A stretch of DNA of 23,033 bases, taken from NCBI GenBank assembly GCA_023418315.1, contig JAEZZY010000050.1:1-23033 (forward strand), in the 5' to 3' direction. The stretch comes from Bacteroidota bacterium. Lineage in GTDB: Bacteria > Bacteroidota > Bacteroidia > Chitinophagales > Chitinophagaceae. The notes below the pieces were generated by a model. That model was not told where the DNA came from. It saw nothing but the letters and a program-made list of their open reading frames with translations, and did no database searches. Position numbers and translations under genes: made by a program. Every line of letters begins with the position of its first letter. The first letter of the stretch is position 1. Below are positions 1 through 7,329 of the stretch, in pieces.

Positions 1-42
1 TATTTGTCGAAGTAGCGGATGATTATTATTTTTATTCCTCTT

Positions 43-104
43 GAAAAGTCCCAATGGTTAGCTTAGTTGATGCAACGAGTAAGATAATCGGGACTTTTCT
101 TTTA
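43..104 (+). terminator. Structured intrinsic terminator of an upstream gene
   Basis: A perfect 10-bp inverted repeat (GAAAAGTCCC at 43-52, GGGACTTTTC at 90-99) encloses a 37-base loop and is followed by a T-rich run. The loop can fold again: CTTA/TAAG at 62-65/80-83 and GTTG/CAAC at 66-69/73-76, closed by ATG, with a GAG bulge. The nested shape suggests a terminator or structured 3' end for a gene left of the window. One frame ends in TGA at 42-44 (readable as a 13-residue C-terminal tail) and another in TAG at 13-15, so that gene's frame cannot be settled. Confidence 0.6.
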
Positions 105-207
105 AAAAAAATTTCGGATAGTTATGGTTCTTGGGATAAGTGTCGAAGATGAAAAATGTGAAAAATCGCCATTTATTTATAACTTACTGCCATAAAATAT
201 TCCTGAT

Positions 208-2046
208 ATGGCAAACGAAGTAAAACAAATTGAAACAAACGGCACTTACCCCGATGTACCGAACATCCTGGCAAGCATTGATAACAGCTTTGCAGAAGCT
301 GTTATAGTATCTAATGAAAATGATCGTACCAACGGTAATGTATTTGTGTGGAAAAATACTGGAACTGTAAATGATGGTACCGTATATGCAGGAAATTCTG
401 GGTTTTGGGAAATGCAACATGACGTAAGCTATGTGGATGTAAAATGGTTTGGTGCTAAAGGGGATTATATCAATTCCGGCTCGCCGGGGAATGACGATAC
501 GCAAGCAATACAAAACGCATTAAATTACGCCACTGCAAATTACCTGGATGTTTATATCTCTAAGGGGAAATATAGAATAACACCCCCAAATGCGGGCGGT
601 ACAAATCCGCAAACAGCCACAAGCTCGCTTGTACTCGGCACCACCTCTAATATCAACAGCATAAAAATTTTCGGCGCAGGGCCTGAATCCTCGTCTTTGG
701 TTTATGATGAAGTGTATAATGGTAATCCGGTACTTTTTAATAATGTTTTACGAGTTGAATCCATCACAAATGTAATTATTACAATAGAGAATTTTGAAAT
801 AAGAGGCCAACACTTCGTTAGCCCTACCCCGCCTAATCTATGGTATGGATGTGGATTATACCTATTCAATTCATTGCCGCTAAATGTAAAAAATATGAGT
901 ATCTTCGGACTCAATGAAGGTATAAGACTGGATCAGGTTAATAATGCAAAATTTGAAGATTGCTTTATTCAGTATGTTAATAAGGGAGTAATTGGTGAGA
1001 CGTTTAACCCCGGCACTCCTTCCAATAATACCCTCCCTAATATTTTGAATTTTCTTTCCTGTCAATTTATAGCCATTGACGTTTTAGCAGCAGAATTTAT
1101 CCGAGCGCACAACATCAATTTCCAGTCCTGCGATTTATCCTATGGGGGTAAGAAAAACACACCCTCCCTTACACAGGTTGCTGCTATAGATTGCAGTTTT
1201 GATGGAACGAATGGCGCTAACGGTCTTAATGTAAAGGATTGCTATTTTGAAGGAAACATAGGGTTGGCGGACATTCGGGTGCAGGTACAGACCAATACTC
1301 CGGTAGCAGGGCAACCTAATCCTTTCTACGGTACACACACTTTTCAAGGAAATACGTTTAACAGGAACGTAAATAAAAATGTTGATAATGAGCCTGTTTA
1401 CACCAACCACAACATCCTCATCACGGGCAGCGGGCAAACCCCCAAGCGTCTCTTCAGCCAAAGCAAATGTAAGCTCGTATTTATCGGCAACGGCTTCTTT
1501 GTGAATGTACCGGGTAGCTCCAACAATTATGTGCCTGACCCAAGCCGCAGGCCTATAGAGATAGAGCAATATAGTGATGGTATGGGCGTGAATTACTGGG
1601 AATTTGATATAGTAGAGCAGGGCAATACTTATAACGGAGATGCGGTCTATCATGACGCGCCTATATTCGGATTACAAGAGCCGCAACCCGGGGAACGCTA
1701 CTATAAAATGCCGCAAGTATCAGAATATACAAGGGTAAAAGCTTTCGGAGCTTTTTTCCTTCCTGATGAGCTAAATCCCGAGCCACTTCCTGCTTCCTAT
1801 AACGTGGAATCCATAAAAGAATTATCACCCGGACACTTTCAGGTGCGCTTTGCCAATGAGCTGAAACGGATGCCTGTGATTACGATTACCTGCAACAACG
1901 GAATGGGCGATAACACATTAGCATATATGTGTGTAGCGGCTATTGACCTACAAAACACACAAGGCTTTACCTTTAGAATACTGAACCTCACCGGAGGAGG
2001 TTCGGGTGAAATACAAAGTTGCTGCTTCAATTTTATCGTATTCTAA
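208..2046 (+). CDS. Parallel beta-helix protein, Pectate_lyase_3-like (tailspike style)
   Basis: This is a 612-residue protein. Residues 77-86 read DVKWFGAKGD and 95-105 contain NDDTQAIQNAL. Together these are the entry motif of the pectate lyase 3 / GH28-like right-handed beta-helix superfamily, which includes polysaccharide-binding or -cleaving enzymes and phage tailspikes. Residues ~130-480 are rich in short beta-strand and Asn-containing turns, as expected of the helix. The N-terminal ~70 residues (GNVFVWKNTG, GFWEMQ) resemble the short cap often placed before such helices. The last ~90 residues form a separate beta-rich domain (VRFANELKRMPVITIT) of the kind seen at tail-fibre or H-type-lectin C-termini; that link is weak. 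There is no signal peptide, lipobox or T9SS tail, which is odd for a Bacteroidota glycan-active protein. Substrate and catalytic activity cannot be assigned. The gene is convergent with the next one, 5 bp away. Confidence 0.85.
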   Translation: MANEVKQIETNGTYPDVPNILASIDNSFAEAVIVSNENDRTNGNVFVWKNTGTVNDGTVYAGNSGFWEMQHDVSYVDVKWFGAKGDYINSGSPGNDDTQAIQNALNYATANYLDVYISKGKYRITPPNAGGTNPQTATSSLVLGTTSNINSIKIFGAGPESSSLVYDEVYNGNPVLFNNVLRVESITNVIITIENFEIRGQHFVSPTPPNLWYGCGLYLFNSLPLNVKNMSIFGLNEGIRLDQVNNAKFEDCFIQYVNKGVIGETFNPGTPSNNTLPNILNFLSCQFIAIDVLAAEFIRAHNINFQSCDLSYGGKKNTPSLTQVAAIDCSFDGTNGANGLNVKDCYFEGNIGLADIRVQVQTNTPVAGQPNPFYGTHTFQGNTFNRNVNKNVDNEPVYTNHNILITGSGQTPKRLFSQSKCKLVFIGNGFFVNVPGSSNNYVPDPSRRPIEIEQYSDGMGVNYWEFDIVEQGNTYNGDAVYHDAPIFGLQEPQPGERYYKMPQVSEYTRVKAFGAFFLPDELNPEPLPASYNVESIKELSPGHFQVRFANELKRMPVITITCNNGMGDNTLAYMCVAAIDLQNTQGFTFRILNLTGGGSGEIQSCCFNFIVF

Positions 2047-2051
2047 AAAAT

Positions 2052-3458
2052 TTATTGGACAAGGACAGAGCAGCGATAAACGCTGCTCTTGCTTGTCAGC
2101 ATCAGATAATAAACACCCTTCATTAAAGAATGTTCCGGCTGAACGATGAGAGACATTCCGCTTTGCTGACGGAGGATATGTTGGGTTTTATACTGTACTT
2201 GTCCTAACGCGTTATATAGCGCTATGGTATATTCCCCCAATGGTAAGCCTATTGCATCTATCAAAAACAACGACTCTTGCTCTGTAACCGGATTAGGATA
2301 CACATGTATTGTCTGCGCATTATTGACTACCGTTACATTTGCCAATACGCTGTCATAACACCATGAATAGACTTTTTCATTGACCGTAGCGTTCGTTTGA
2401 TAAGTTATCACCGGCAAGTTTTTTTTATCAAATGCTATACGTGTATTGCTAACGCTGTTAGGCGCATTTGTAAAAGCCTTCGACCCTAAGTAACGCCAAA
2501 TAAAACCATCATATTTTTTAATAGAAACCTGCGCACTACTACCATTGCTCTCAGCGAATGAAATATAGGGGACTCCCTGCTTATCCGTTTTTAACCAGGC
2601 ATCATAATAAGCCTGTGTAGAACCCTGCTGCACCCATGCATTATTTACCAGCTTCTCCACCGCATACCATCCTTGCCCTGTTGCTGCTCCTTCATGCAAG
2701 GTATAAACTGTCCCGTCTGGCGCTATGTCTATATTGGTAATATACTGAAAGCCTGTGCCCACCGTATCCCACTGGCTACCATCCCACTTCTGCACCCATG
2801 AGCTCGTAGCCGTATGACCCGTATGATAATAAGTATTATACCCTACATACAGTTCATTATTCAAGCCGATACGCAGGCTCATCCTGCCACTATATTGTAC
2901 AAAATCAGTATGGCCTACTTGCACCCAATCTGTGCCGTCATAAGTGAAAATATTCGCTTTGCCGGGAGGATAAGAAGGAAAGTTAAATGCTGCGAAACCA
3001 AAATACAACTTATCGTTACTATCTATAGCAAGCGATGTTTCAAATAACCCACCGCCGCCATAAATTATCGGGTTACCTACCTGTACCCAAGCAGTACCAT
3101 CATATTTTATGACTACAGGTTTTTCACTGTCATTTTTGCTCAGAAAACCTACATAAATAGTATCCTTGCTACTGATAGCAATAGATGGATTTCGTCCGCG
3201 AAAAGTGGAAGCAGGAACGCCAATAGTTTGCCACCCTGAACCTACATACTTTTTTACTACAATTTTCAAACTATCACTTGTTGCCGTGTAAGCCACATAG
3301 GGAGTACCCGACACGTCCGTAACAATTGTCGGGTCTGTTGACCGGCTAATATTTGGGTCAGACACCAACCCTCCATTTCCCCCCAAAGGTTTCCAACTGC
3401 TTTGGGCGTAAAGAGTATGAGAGATAACTATAGCAAAGAGCAGAAAGCAGGTTTTCAT
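2052..3458 (-). CDS. Secreted beta-propeller-like protein with T9SS type A sorting domain
   Basis: This is a 468-residue protein. Residues 1-19 are a classic signal peptide ending YAQ. The body carries seven copies of a W-x3-G motif, several preceded by K/T-Y-D-G (SSWKPLGG, YVGSGWQTIG, YDGTAWVQVG, YDGTDWVQVG, WDGSQWDTVG, VNNAWVQQG, YDGFIWRYLG). They are spaced roughly 50-60 residues apart, which fits a six- or seven-bladed beta-propeller. From ~387 (YPNP) to the end is an ~82-residue T9SS type A sorting domain, so the product should be exported by Sec, then across the outer membrane by T9SS, and be anchored or released. No catalytic residues are recognised; a carbohydrate- or protein-binding role is a guess. 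It follows the haem receptor gene by 96 bp but has its own -7 promoter element. Confidence 0.85.
   Translation of the reverse strand: MKTCFLLFAIVISHTLYAQSSWKPLGGNGGLVSDPNISRSTDPTIVTDVSGTPYVAYTATSDSLKIVVKKYVGSGWQTIGVPASTFRGRNPSIAISSKDTIYVGFLSKNDSEKPVVIKYDGTAWVQVGNPIIYGGGGLFETSLAIDSNDKLYFGFAAFNFPSYPPGKANIFTYDGTDWVQVGHTDFVQYSGRMSLRIGLNNELYVGYNTYYHTGHTATSSWVQKWDGSQWDTVGTGFQYITNIDIAPDGTVYTLHEGAATGQGWYAVEKLVNNAWVQQGSTQAYYDAWLKTDKQGVPYISFAESNGSSAQVSIKKYDGFIWRYLGSKAFTNAPNSVSNTRIAFDKKNLPVITYQTNATVNEKVYSWCYDSVLANVTVVNNAQTIHVYPNPVTEQESLFLIDAIGLPLGEYTIALYNALGQVQYKTQHILRQQSGMSLIVQPEHSLMKGVYYLMLTSKSSVYRCSVLVQ
2067..2089. terminator. Hairpin at the convergent gene junction
   Basis: A perfect 9-bp stem (AGAGCAGCG / CGCTGCTCT) closes a 5-base ATAAA loop. 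It lies inside the last codons of the minus-strand T9SS gene and 21 bp past the stop of the plus-strand beta-helix gene. There is no immediate U-tract on either strand, so it may be a weak terminator or a 3'-end stabilising hairpin for the plus-strand transcript. Confidence 0.4.
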
Positions 3459-3475
3459 GGGGAGTATGTTTGTTT

Positions 3476-3483
3476 CAAAGATA
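3476..3483 (-). promoter_or_regulatory. -7 promoter element of the propeller gene
   Basis: The minus strand reads TATCTTTG, a perfect match to the Bacteroidota -7 consensus TAnnTTTG, ending 17 bases before the ATG at 3458. No good -33 TTTG is seen at the usual spacing. It suggests separate transcription from the haem operon upstream. Confidence 0.5.
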
Positions 3484-3554
3484 ACGAAAACAGCTTATAT
3501 GCCTTCGTACATGCCTATGAAGCGGTTAAACCCTGCCCATTTCCTAATCTGCTT

Positions 3555-5825
3555 TTAATCTATATTCAAACGCAAAGAAGTGAATACGCTGCGGGGCATG
3601 AAGCTAAGGCTGCCGCCGGAGCTGTGCGCGCCGGTAACTACTACTCCGTTGCTGATATTGGTAACGTTAAAAATGTTTTTCACTCCGGCTGTAATTTGGA
3701 TGCTTTGATTCCAGAACTTACGTCCTACGGAAAAATCCATCATATTATACATAGGCATTCTGCCGGCATAGATAGCGGAGCCGTCTATTTGCGTTTCCAG
3801 TCTGGGTCTTGCGCCGTTGAGTTTATTGAATAAGGAGAAATTTATTTTGCTCCATTTCCAGAAATATTGCAGGGAAGTGGTTACTTCATGGGCATCAAAA
3901 GCATCGTACTGTCCTTCTTGTTTAAAGGTATTGACATAGGAGTAGCCGAGCTTATAGTAAAAATTGCTGTATTGTCCTTCAAATTCAATGGTGGCAATGG
4001 TATTTTGCATTTTATAGGTATTGGTATAGTCCCAGTACTGTGCTTGTTCGCTCTGGGGATCTGCGTTCGGGTATCTTGCGGCTAAGCCTATCTGGTTTCG
4101 TACATTGTTATAATAGCCGGTAACTAATACCTGCCCGTAATTTGTTTTTTTCTCAAATAGCATCCACGACATAGACGCTTGGATATGCTCGCCCACTTCG
4201 GCTTGCAGATTAGGATTGCCGAATATTTTATGATTGTTATCTACAAAATCAAGGTATAATTCTTTTAGTGTTGGCGCTCTGAATCCTTGTGCATACGAAG
4301 CGCGGAAACTCGTGGTACTATTGGCTTTGTACAATATATTCAGAGAAGGGATGAGCGGAGCGTTGTAGGCGGTATTGTAGCTGCCGCGCAATCCGCCCTG
4401 CACTTTTAATTTGTCGTTGGCAAACGGTAGGGAAAGGGTAGTGAACAAGGCATAGTCCTGAAGATTTTTAGTGCCGCCGGGTATTTTTTGAGAAATACCG
4501 TTTTGTAAATTCACATCATAGCCTATCGTGTAGTTCAGTTTTTTCCATACTTTATTATCGTACATGCCCCGGAACGAAAATTCATGAAAAGTAGAAGTAT
4601 CGTGCATATCCGGTGCTATAGCCACGGTGAGCGTATCCGTCAGCCTTACGAGGTCGCGCTTATATTCATTGCGGGTGCGGTGATAATAGGAGTAGCCGTT
4701 TATCATTTGCCAATGTCCTTGCTTGCCCAGTTTTCCATTGGCGGTAAGCCGGTTCACCGACCGGGTATTGCGGTATATTTCGTCCCATGCAAAGCCTACA
4801 AACTCATTTATTTTATTGGGTTTGGTTCCTTTATTGATTACTTTTTCTCTGAGAAAATCCGATGCGAAATGCAGGTTGAATTTTTCGGAAGACTTTAGGG
4901 TATAGCTAAGGTTACCTAAGTATTGCTCTTTCGGTTTGAAGGACTGGCGTCTGTAAGGTGCTTCGGTGTCGAGGCTTCCTTCACCGTCAAAAAAATTTCT
5001 TCCGCCGCCGATAGAGAGATGATGCTTCCCGAAAGATTTGGAGAGTGTGCCGTTGATGTTGTATTTGCCTACGCTTTCATAATACGCTTCTCCGGAAAAG
5101 CCCAGGTCTTTTTTTGATTTTTTGGAAATCAGATTGATGACGCCGCCCAAGGCATCGGTACCGTACATCACGCTCATAGGGCCTTGGATAATTTCTATGC
5201 GTTCCAGATTATAGGTATTCAACTGTCCTAAATCAATATTGCCGTTTTCCCGTCCGTTTATAGGCACGCCGTCCATCAGTATTTTTACTTTATTGCCCTC
5301 CATTCCCTGCATTTGTATTTTAGCGCCCAGCACGCCGTCGTTGTTGCTGAAGGTATTTAATTGGAATCCTAAAGCATCTTGCACATTCACCGCACCTTGT
5401 GCCTGCATTTGAGAAGCGGTAATGATTTTATAATTGGAAAGTGCATCAAGCGGTTTGGTGGGGCGCGATACACCGGTTACCACTACTTCGTTCAGCGTAT
5501 TGAAGGTTTTAGACAGCTTTATAGCTACTTCTTTAGAAGGTGCACTGTGCAGGGTGATGCGTTCCATTTCATAACCTACGCCTACGGCTTCTATGGTGGC
5601 AGGGAAAGAGCGGATAAACACCTGTGCTTTGCCGTTTTCATCGCTGATGGTGCTGCCGGCTTTTTTCTCCGGATTGCCTTCATATACATGAACGTAGATA
5701 AACTCCACCGGTAGTCCGTTGTCTTTGGATTGCAGGTGCACTTCCACATTTGTTTGGGCAAATGCGGGGAGGCAACAGCTAATGATTGCGGTAATAAGGA
5801 AGGCTATTTGACTGATAAATTTCAT
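3555..5825 (-). CDS. TonB-dependent outer-membrane receptor, probably haem (HmuR-like)
   Basis: This is a 756-residue protein from the chosen ATG at 5825. An in-frame start 17 codons upstream would put non-signal residues before the clear signal peptide (residues 1-24, ending AFAQ), so it is rejected. Residues ~25-105 are a carboxypeptidase-regulatory-like beta-sandwich, the usual N-terminal extension of Bacteroidota receptors. The plug spans ~125-235 (KILMDGVPINGRENG, IEIIQGPMSVMYGTDALGGVINLI). The 22-strand barrel follows and ends RLNID. FRAP at 515-518, a His at 532 and NPNL at 537-540 match the FRAP/NPNL boxes with intervening His described for haem receptors. FRAP-like boxes also occur in other TonB receptors, so the HmuY-like gene just upstream is the stronger argument. 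It would import haem across the outer membrane using TonB/ExbBD energy. Confidence 0.85.
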   Translation of the reverse strand: MKFISQIAFLITAIISCCLPAFAQTNVEVHLQSKDNGLPVEFIYVHVYEGNPEKKAGSTISDENGKAQVFIRSFPATIEAVGVGYEMERITLHSAPSKEVAIKLSKTFNTLNEVVVTGVSRPTKPLDALSNYKIITASQMQAQGAVNVQDALGFQLNTFSNNDGVLGAKIQMQGMEGNKVKILMDGVPINGRENGNIDLGQLNTYNLERIEIIQGPMSVMYGTDALGGVINLISKKSKKDLGFSGEAYYESVGKYNINGTLSKSFGKHHLSIGGGRNFFDGEGSLDTEAPYRRQSFKPKEQYLGNLSYTLKSSEKFNLHFASDFLREKVINKGTKPNKINEFVGFAWDEIYRNTRSVNRLTANGKLGKQGHWQMINGYSYYHRTRNEYKRDLVRLTDTLTVAIAPDMHDTSTFHEFSFRGMYDNKVWKKLNYTIGYDVNLQNGISQKIPGGTKNLQDYALFTTLSLPFANDKLKVQGGLRGSYNTAYNAPLIPSLNILYKANSTTSFRASYAQGFRAPTLKELYLDFVDNNHKIFGNPNLQAEVGEHIQASMSWMLFEKKTNYGQVLVTGYYNNVRNQIGLAARYPNADPQSEQAQYWDYTNTYKMQNTIATIEFEGQYSNFYYKLGYSYVNTFKQEGQYDAFDAHEVTTSLQYFWKWSKINFSLFNKLNGARPRLETQIDGSAIYAGRMPMYNMMDFSVGRKFWNQSIQITAGVKNIFNVTNISNGVVVTGAHSSGGSLSFMPRSVFTSLRLNID

Positions 5826-5852
5826 CTTCTGGGAGTATTGATATGAATGAAA

Positions 5853-5884
5853 AAGTTCAGTTACTTTAAAAAGCAACCGAACTT
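5853..5884 (-). terminator. Intercistronic hairpin between the hmuY-like and receptor genes
   Basis: Read on the minus strand, AAGTTCGGTT and AACTGAACTT form a 10-pair stem around a 12-base loop, followed by TTT. One pair is G-U in minus-strand RNA but would be A-C in plus-strand RNA, so the structure favours the operon transcript. It sits in the 86-bp gap 28 bases before the receptor ATG. A leaky terminator or 3'-end stabiliser would give more HmuY-like protein than receptor; that effect is inferred. Confidence 0.55.
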
Positions 5885-5911
5885 CTTCTTAAACGAACAT
5901 TGTTTTACAGA

Positions 5912-7225
5912 TTAATGTTGCACAACAAGTTTTTGGGTTGCGTTCCATTTGCCGTTAGTGAGGGTAAGGATATAGTTTCCGTTTGCAAAACCTGCGGTAG
6001 AAACGTGGATGGCGTTCAGTCCGGTGTTTACATTCACCTTGCCGCGATACACGGTTTTGCCGGTCATGTCGGTAATCATAAGCTGTGCGTTTTCCATTCT
6101 TGTTTTTGCATCTATCAATACGTTCACATCTGTTGCAGCAGGGTTGGGATATGCTTGGAAAAGCGCTACATCATTATTCTGTACGGTACGCACCTTGGTA
6201 GTATTGTCAAATAGTTTACGTTTTTTCAAAGCTACCAATCCCGGGTCTGCAGGGGCTAAGCCGGAGTTGTGTGCGGTGAATACAAGTTGCCAGATATCGC
6301 CGCTGCGGGTTTCCACGAAATAGCAAAGAGAATCTACTACGCTTGTACCGCTCATGCCGGCTACTTTCCAGGCTCTGCCTATGGAGTTGTTTACGGTATC
6401 GTAAGTATATTGGGCATAGTTGGATGCGATGTTGTCGAACTCTGTATCTGCGGTATCTACACGCGCTACTTTAAGTCCCTCGTTGTTGATGATGCCGAAT
6501 ACTTTGTAGTTTCCTACATTTTCATCATTATAACTGGAGAATACAAAATCCCAGTCAGTTCTTGCGGGTTCTCTGTTGATGAAGGTTCCGGTAGTGATGT
6601 TATAATAAACGAAATAACGATCGTTATAAGGAGCTACACCTAAGGTAATGTTTTCCGATACGGGGTTGCTTCCGTCAATATTAGCGATTTTAAAGTTGTA
6701 GATCGGGGCACCTGTTACCTGGAAGGTTTGTTTATCCACGATTTGAATTTGGAAAGTATCCGTTCCGCTGATCAATCCGAAAATGCGGTTGCCGATTAAC
6801 CAGTGAGAAGTCATATCATATTCGCACCATCCATAGTCAAAAGAATGGGCGGCAGGTGGCTGATTGAAAGCGCCTACCTCCCAGCTAAGGTTGGAATTGT
6901 AATAAGAGGCGGTAGCCGTATTCATAGCGTTGTTTAAAGCCGCTCTCATGTCGGTACCGAAATCGTTTAAATTTTTGCTGATTTCATAGAGCTTCACGCC
7001 TTGGTCGGCAGAATTGGTGATGATGGAGGCGCTATAAGTGCCTGCGGAAAAACCGATATGCCAGTTGTCGGCATCTACTTTAGCCGTTTGCCCCTTTTCC
7101 AAACTATAATAAACATTTTTCAGGTAATTTGCCTCCGTAGAAATGGTGTCCTCTACCCAAGTCTGGGCGTTTGCCTGCGTACCTGCCGCCAGTGCTGCGC
7201 CAAAAAGTATCGTTCTAAATTTCAT
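5912..7225 (-). CDS. HmuY-like haem-binding protein with T9SS sorting domain
   Basis: This is a 437-residue protein with a signal peptide at residues 1-20 (ANA before QTW). Features of the HmuY family are visible: the segment after a YYSLEKG strand, NWHIGFSAG at ~54-62, IITNSADQGVKLY at ~68-80, and later NREPARTDWDFVF. HmuY proteins bind haem outside the cell and pass it to a partner TonB receptor, which here is the next gene on the same strand. The two W-[HD]-x2-F segments suggest two HmuY-like halves. From YPNP at ~359 to the end is a 79-residue T9SS type A sorting domain, so export and attachment would be by T9SS rather than as a lipoprotein as in Porphyromonas HmuY. The haem ligands cannot be assigned by eye. 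A promoter element sits 17 bases upstream of the ATG. Confidence 0.75.
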   Translation of the reverse strand: MKFRTILFGAALAAGTQANAQTWVEDTISTEANYLKNVYYSLEKGQTAKVDADNWHIGFSAGTYSASIITNSADQGVKLYEISKNLNDFGTDMRAALNNAMNTATASYYNSNLSWEVGAFNQPPAAHSFDYGWCEYDMTSHWLIGNRIFGLISGTDTFQIQIVDKQTFQVTGAPIYNFKIANIDGSNPVSENITLGVAPYNDRYFVYYNITTGTFINREPARTDWDFVFSSYNDENVGNYKVFGIINNEGLKVARVDTADTEFDNIASNYAQYTYDTVNNSIGRAWKVAGMSGTSVVDSLCYFVETRSGDIWQLVFTAHNSGLAPADPGLVALKKRKLFDNTTKVRTVQNNDVALFQAYPNPAATDVNVLIDAKTRMENAQLMITDMTGKTVYRGKVNVNTGLNAIHVSTAGFANGNYILTLTNGKWNATQKLVVQH

Positions 7226-7242
7226 TGAATGTAATTTACCCG

Positions 7243-7257
7243 CAAAATTACCGGTAA
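7243..7257 (-). promoter_or_regulatory. Promoter and overlapping palindrome upstream of hmuY-like gene
   Basis: The minus strand carries TAATTTTG (7243-7250), a perfect TAnnTTTG -7 element 17 bases from the ATG. A perfect 10-bp palindrome, TTACCGGTAA (7248-7257), overlaps its upstream edge. A second inverted repeat, GTAATT/AATTAC (7231-7236/7246-7251), spans the same element. The placement suits a repressor operator, plausibly iron or haem responsive, but no known Fur box is recognised. Confidence 0.5.
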
Positions 7258-7267
7258 CTATTCACTG

Positions 7268-7283
7268 AAAAAGGGCGCTGCCC
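7268..7283 (-). terminator. Short GC-rich terminator downstream of asd
   Basis: On the minus strand GGGC-AGC-GCCC is followed directly by TTTTT. The stem is only 4 bp with a 3-base loop, so it is weak. It lies between the asd stop and the hmuY-like promoter, where a terminator would insulate the haem operon. Confidence 0.35.
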
Positions 7284-7303
7284 AACGTTTGACAATCTTA
7301 TGA

Positions 7304-7324
7304 CAGTTAGCAGTAGGCAGTTGG
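7304..7324. repeat. Three tandem 7-mers (CAGTTAG, CAGTAGG, CAGTTGG)
   Basis: Three contiguous heptamers of consensus CAGTWRG lie just after the asd stop codon. Similar heptad repeats are scattered in intergenic DNA of Bacteroidota genomes as far as I know; no function is evident here. Confidence 0.6.
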
Positions 7325-7329
7325 GGTTT

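Noticed and set aside
5..148. TGTCGAAG repeated at 5-12 and 141-148 as possible direct repeats
   Set aside because: At eight bases with no further similarity on either side, chance is sufficient.
1135..1653. 172-codon minus-strand ORF in the beta-helix gene
   Set aside because: It is a shadow frame; the beta-helix motif and length support the plus strand.
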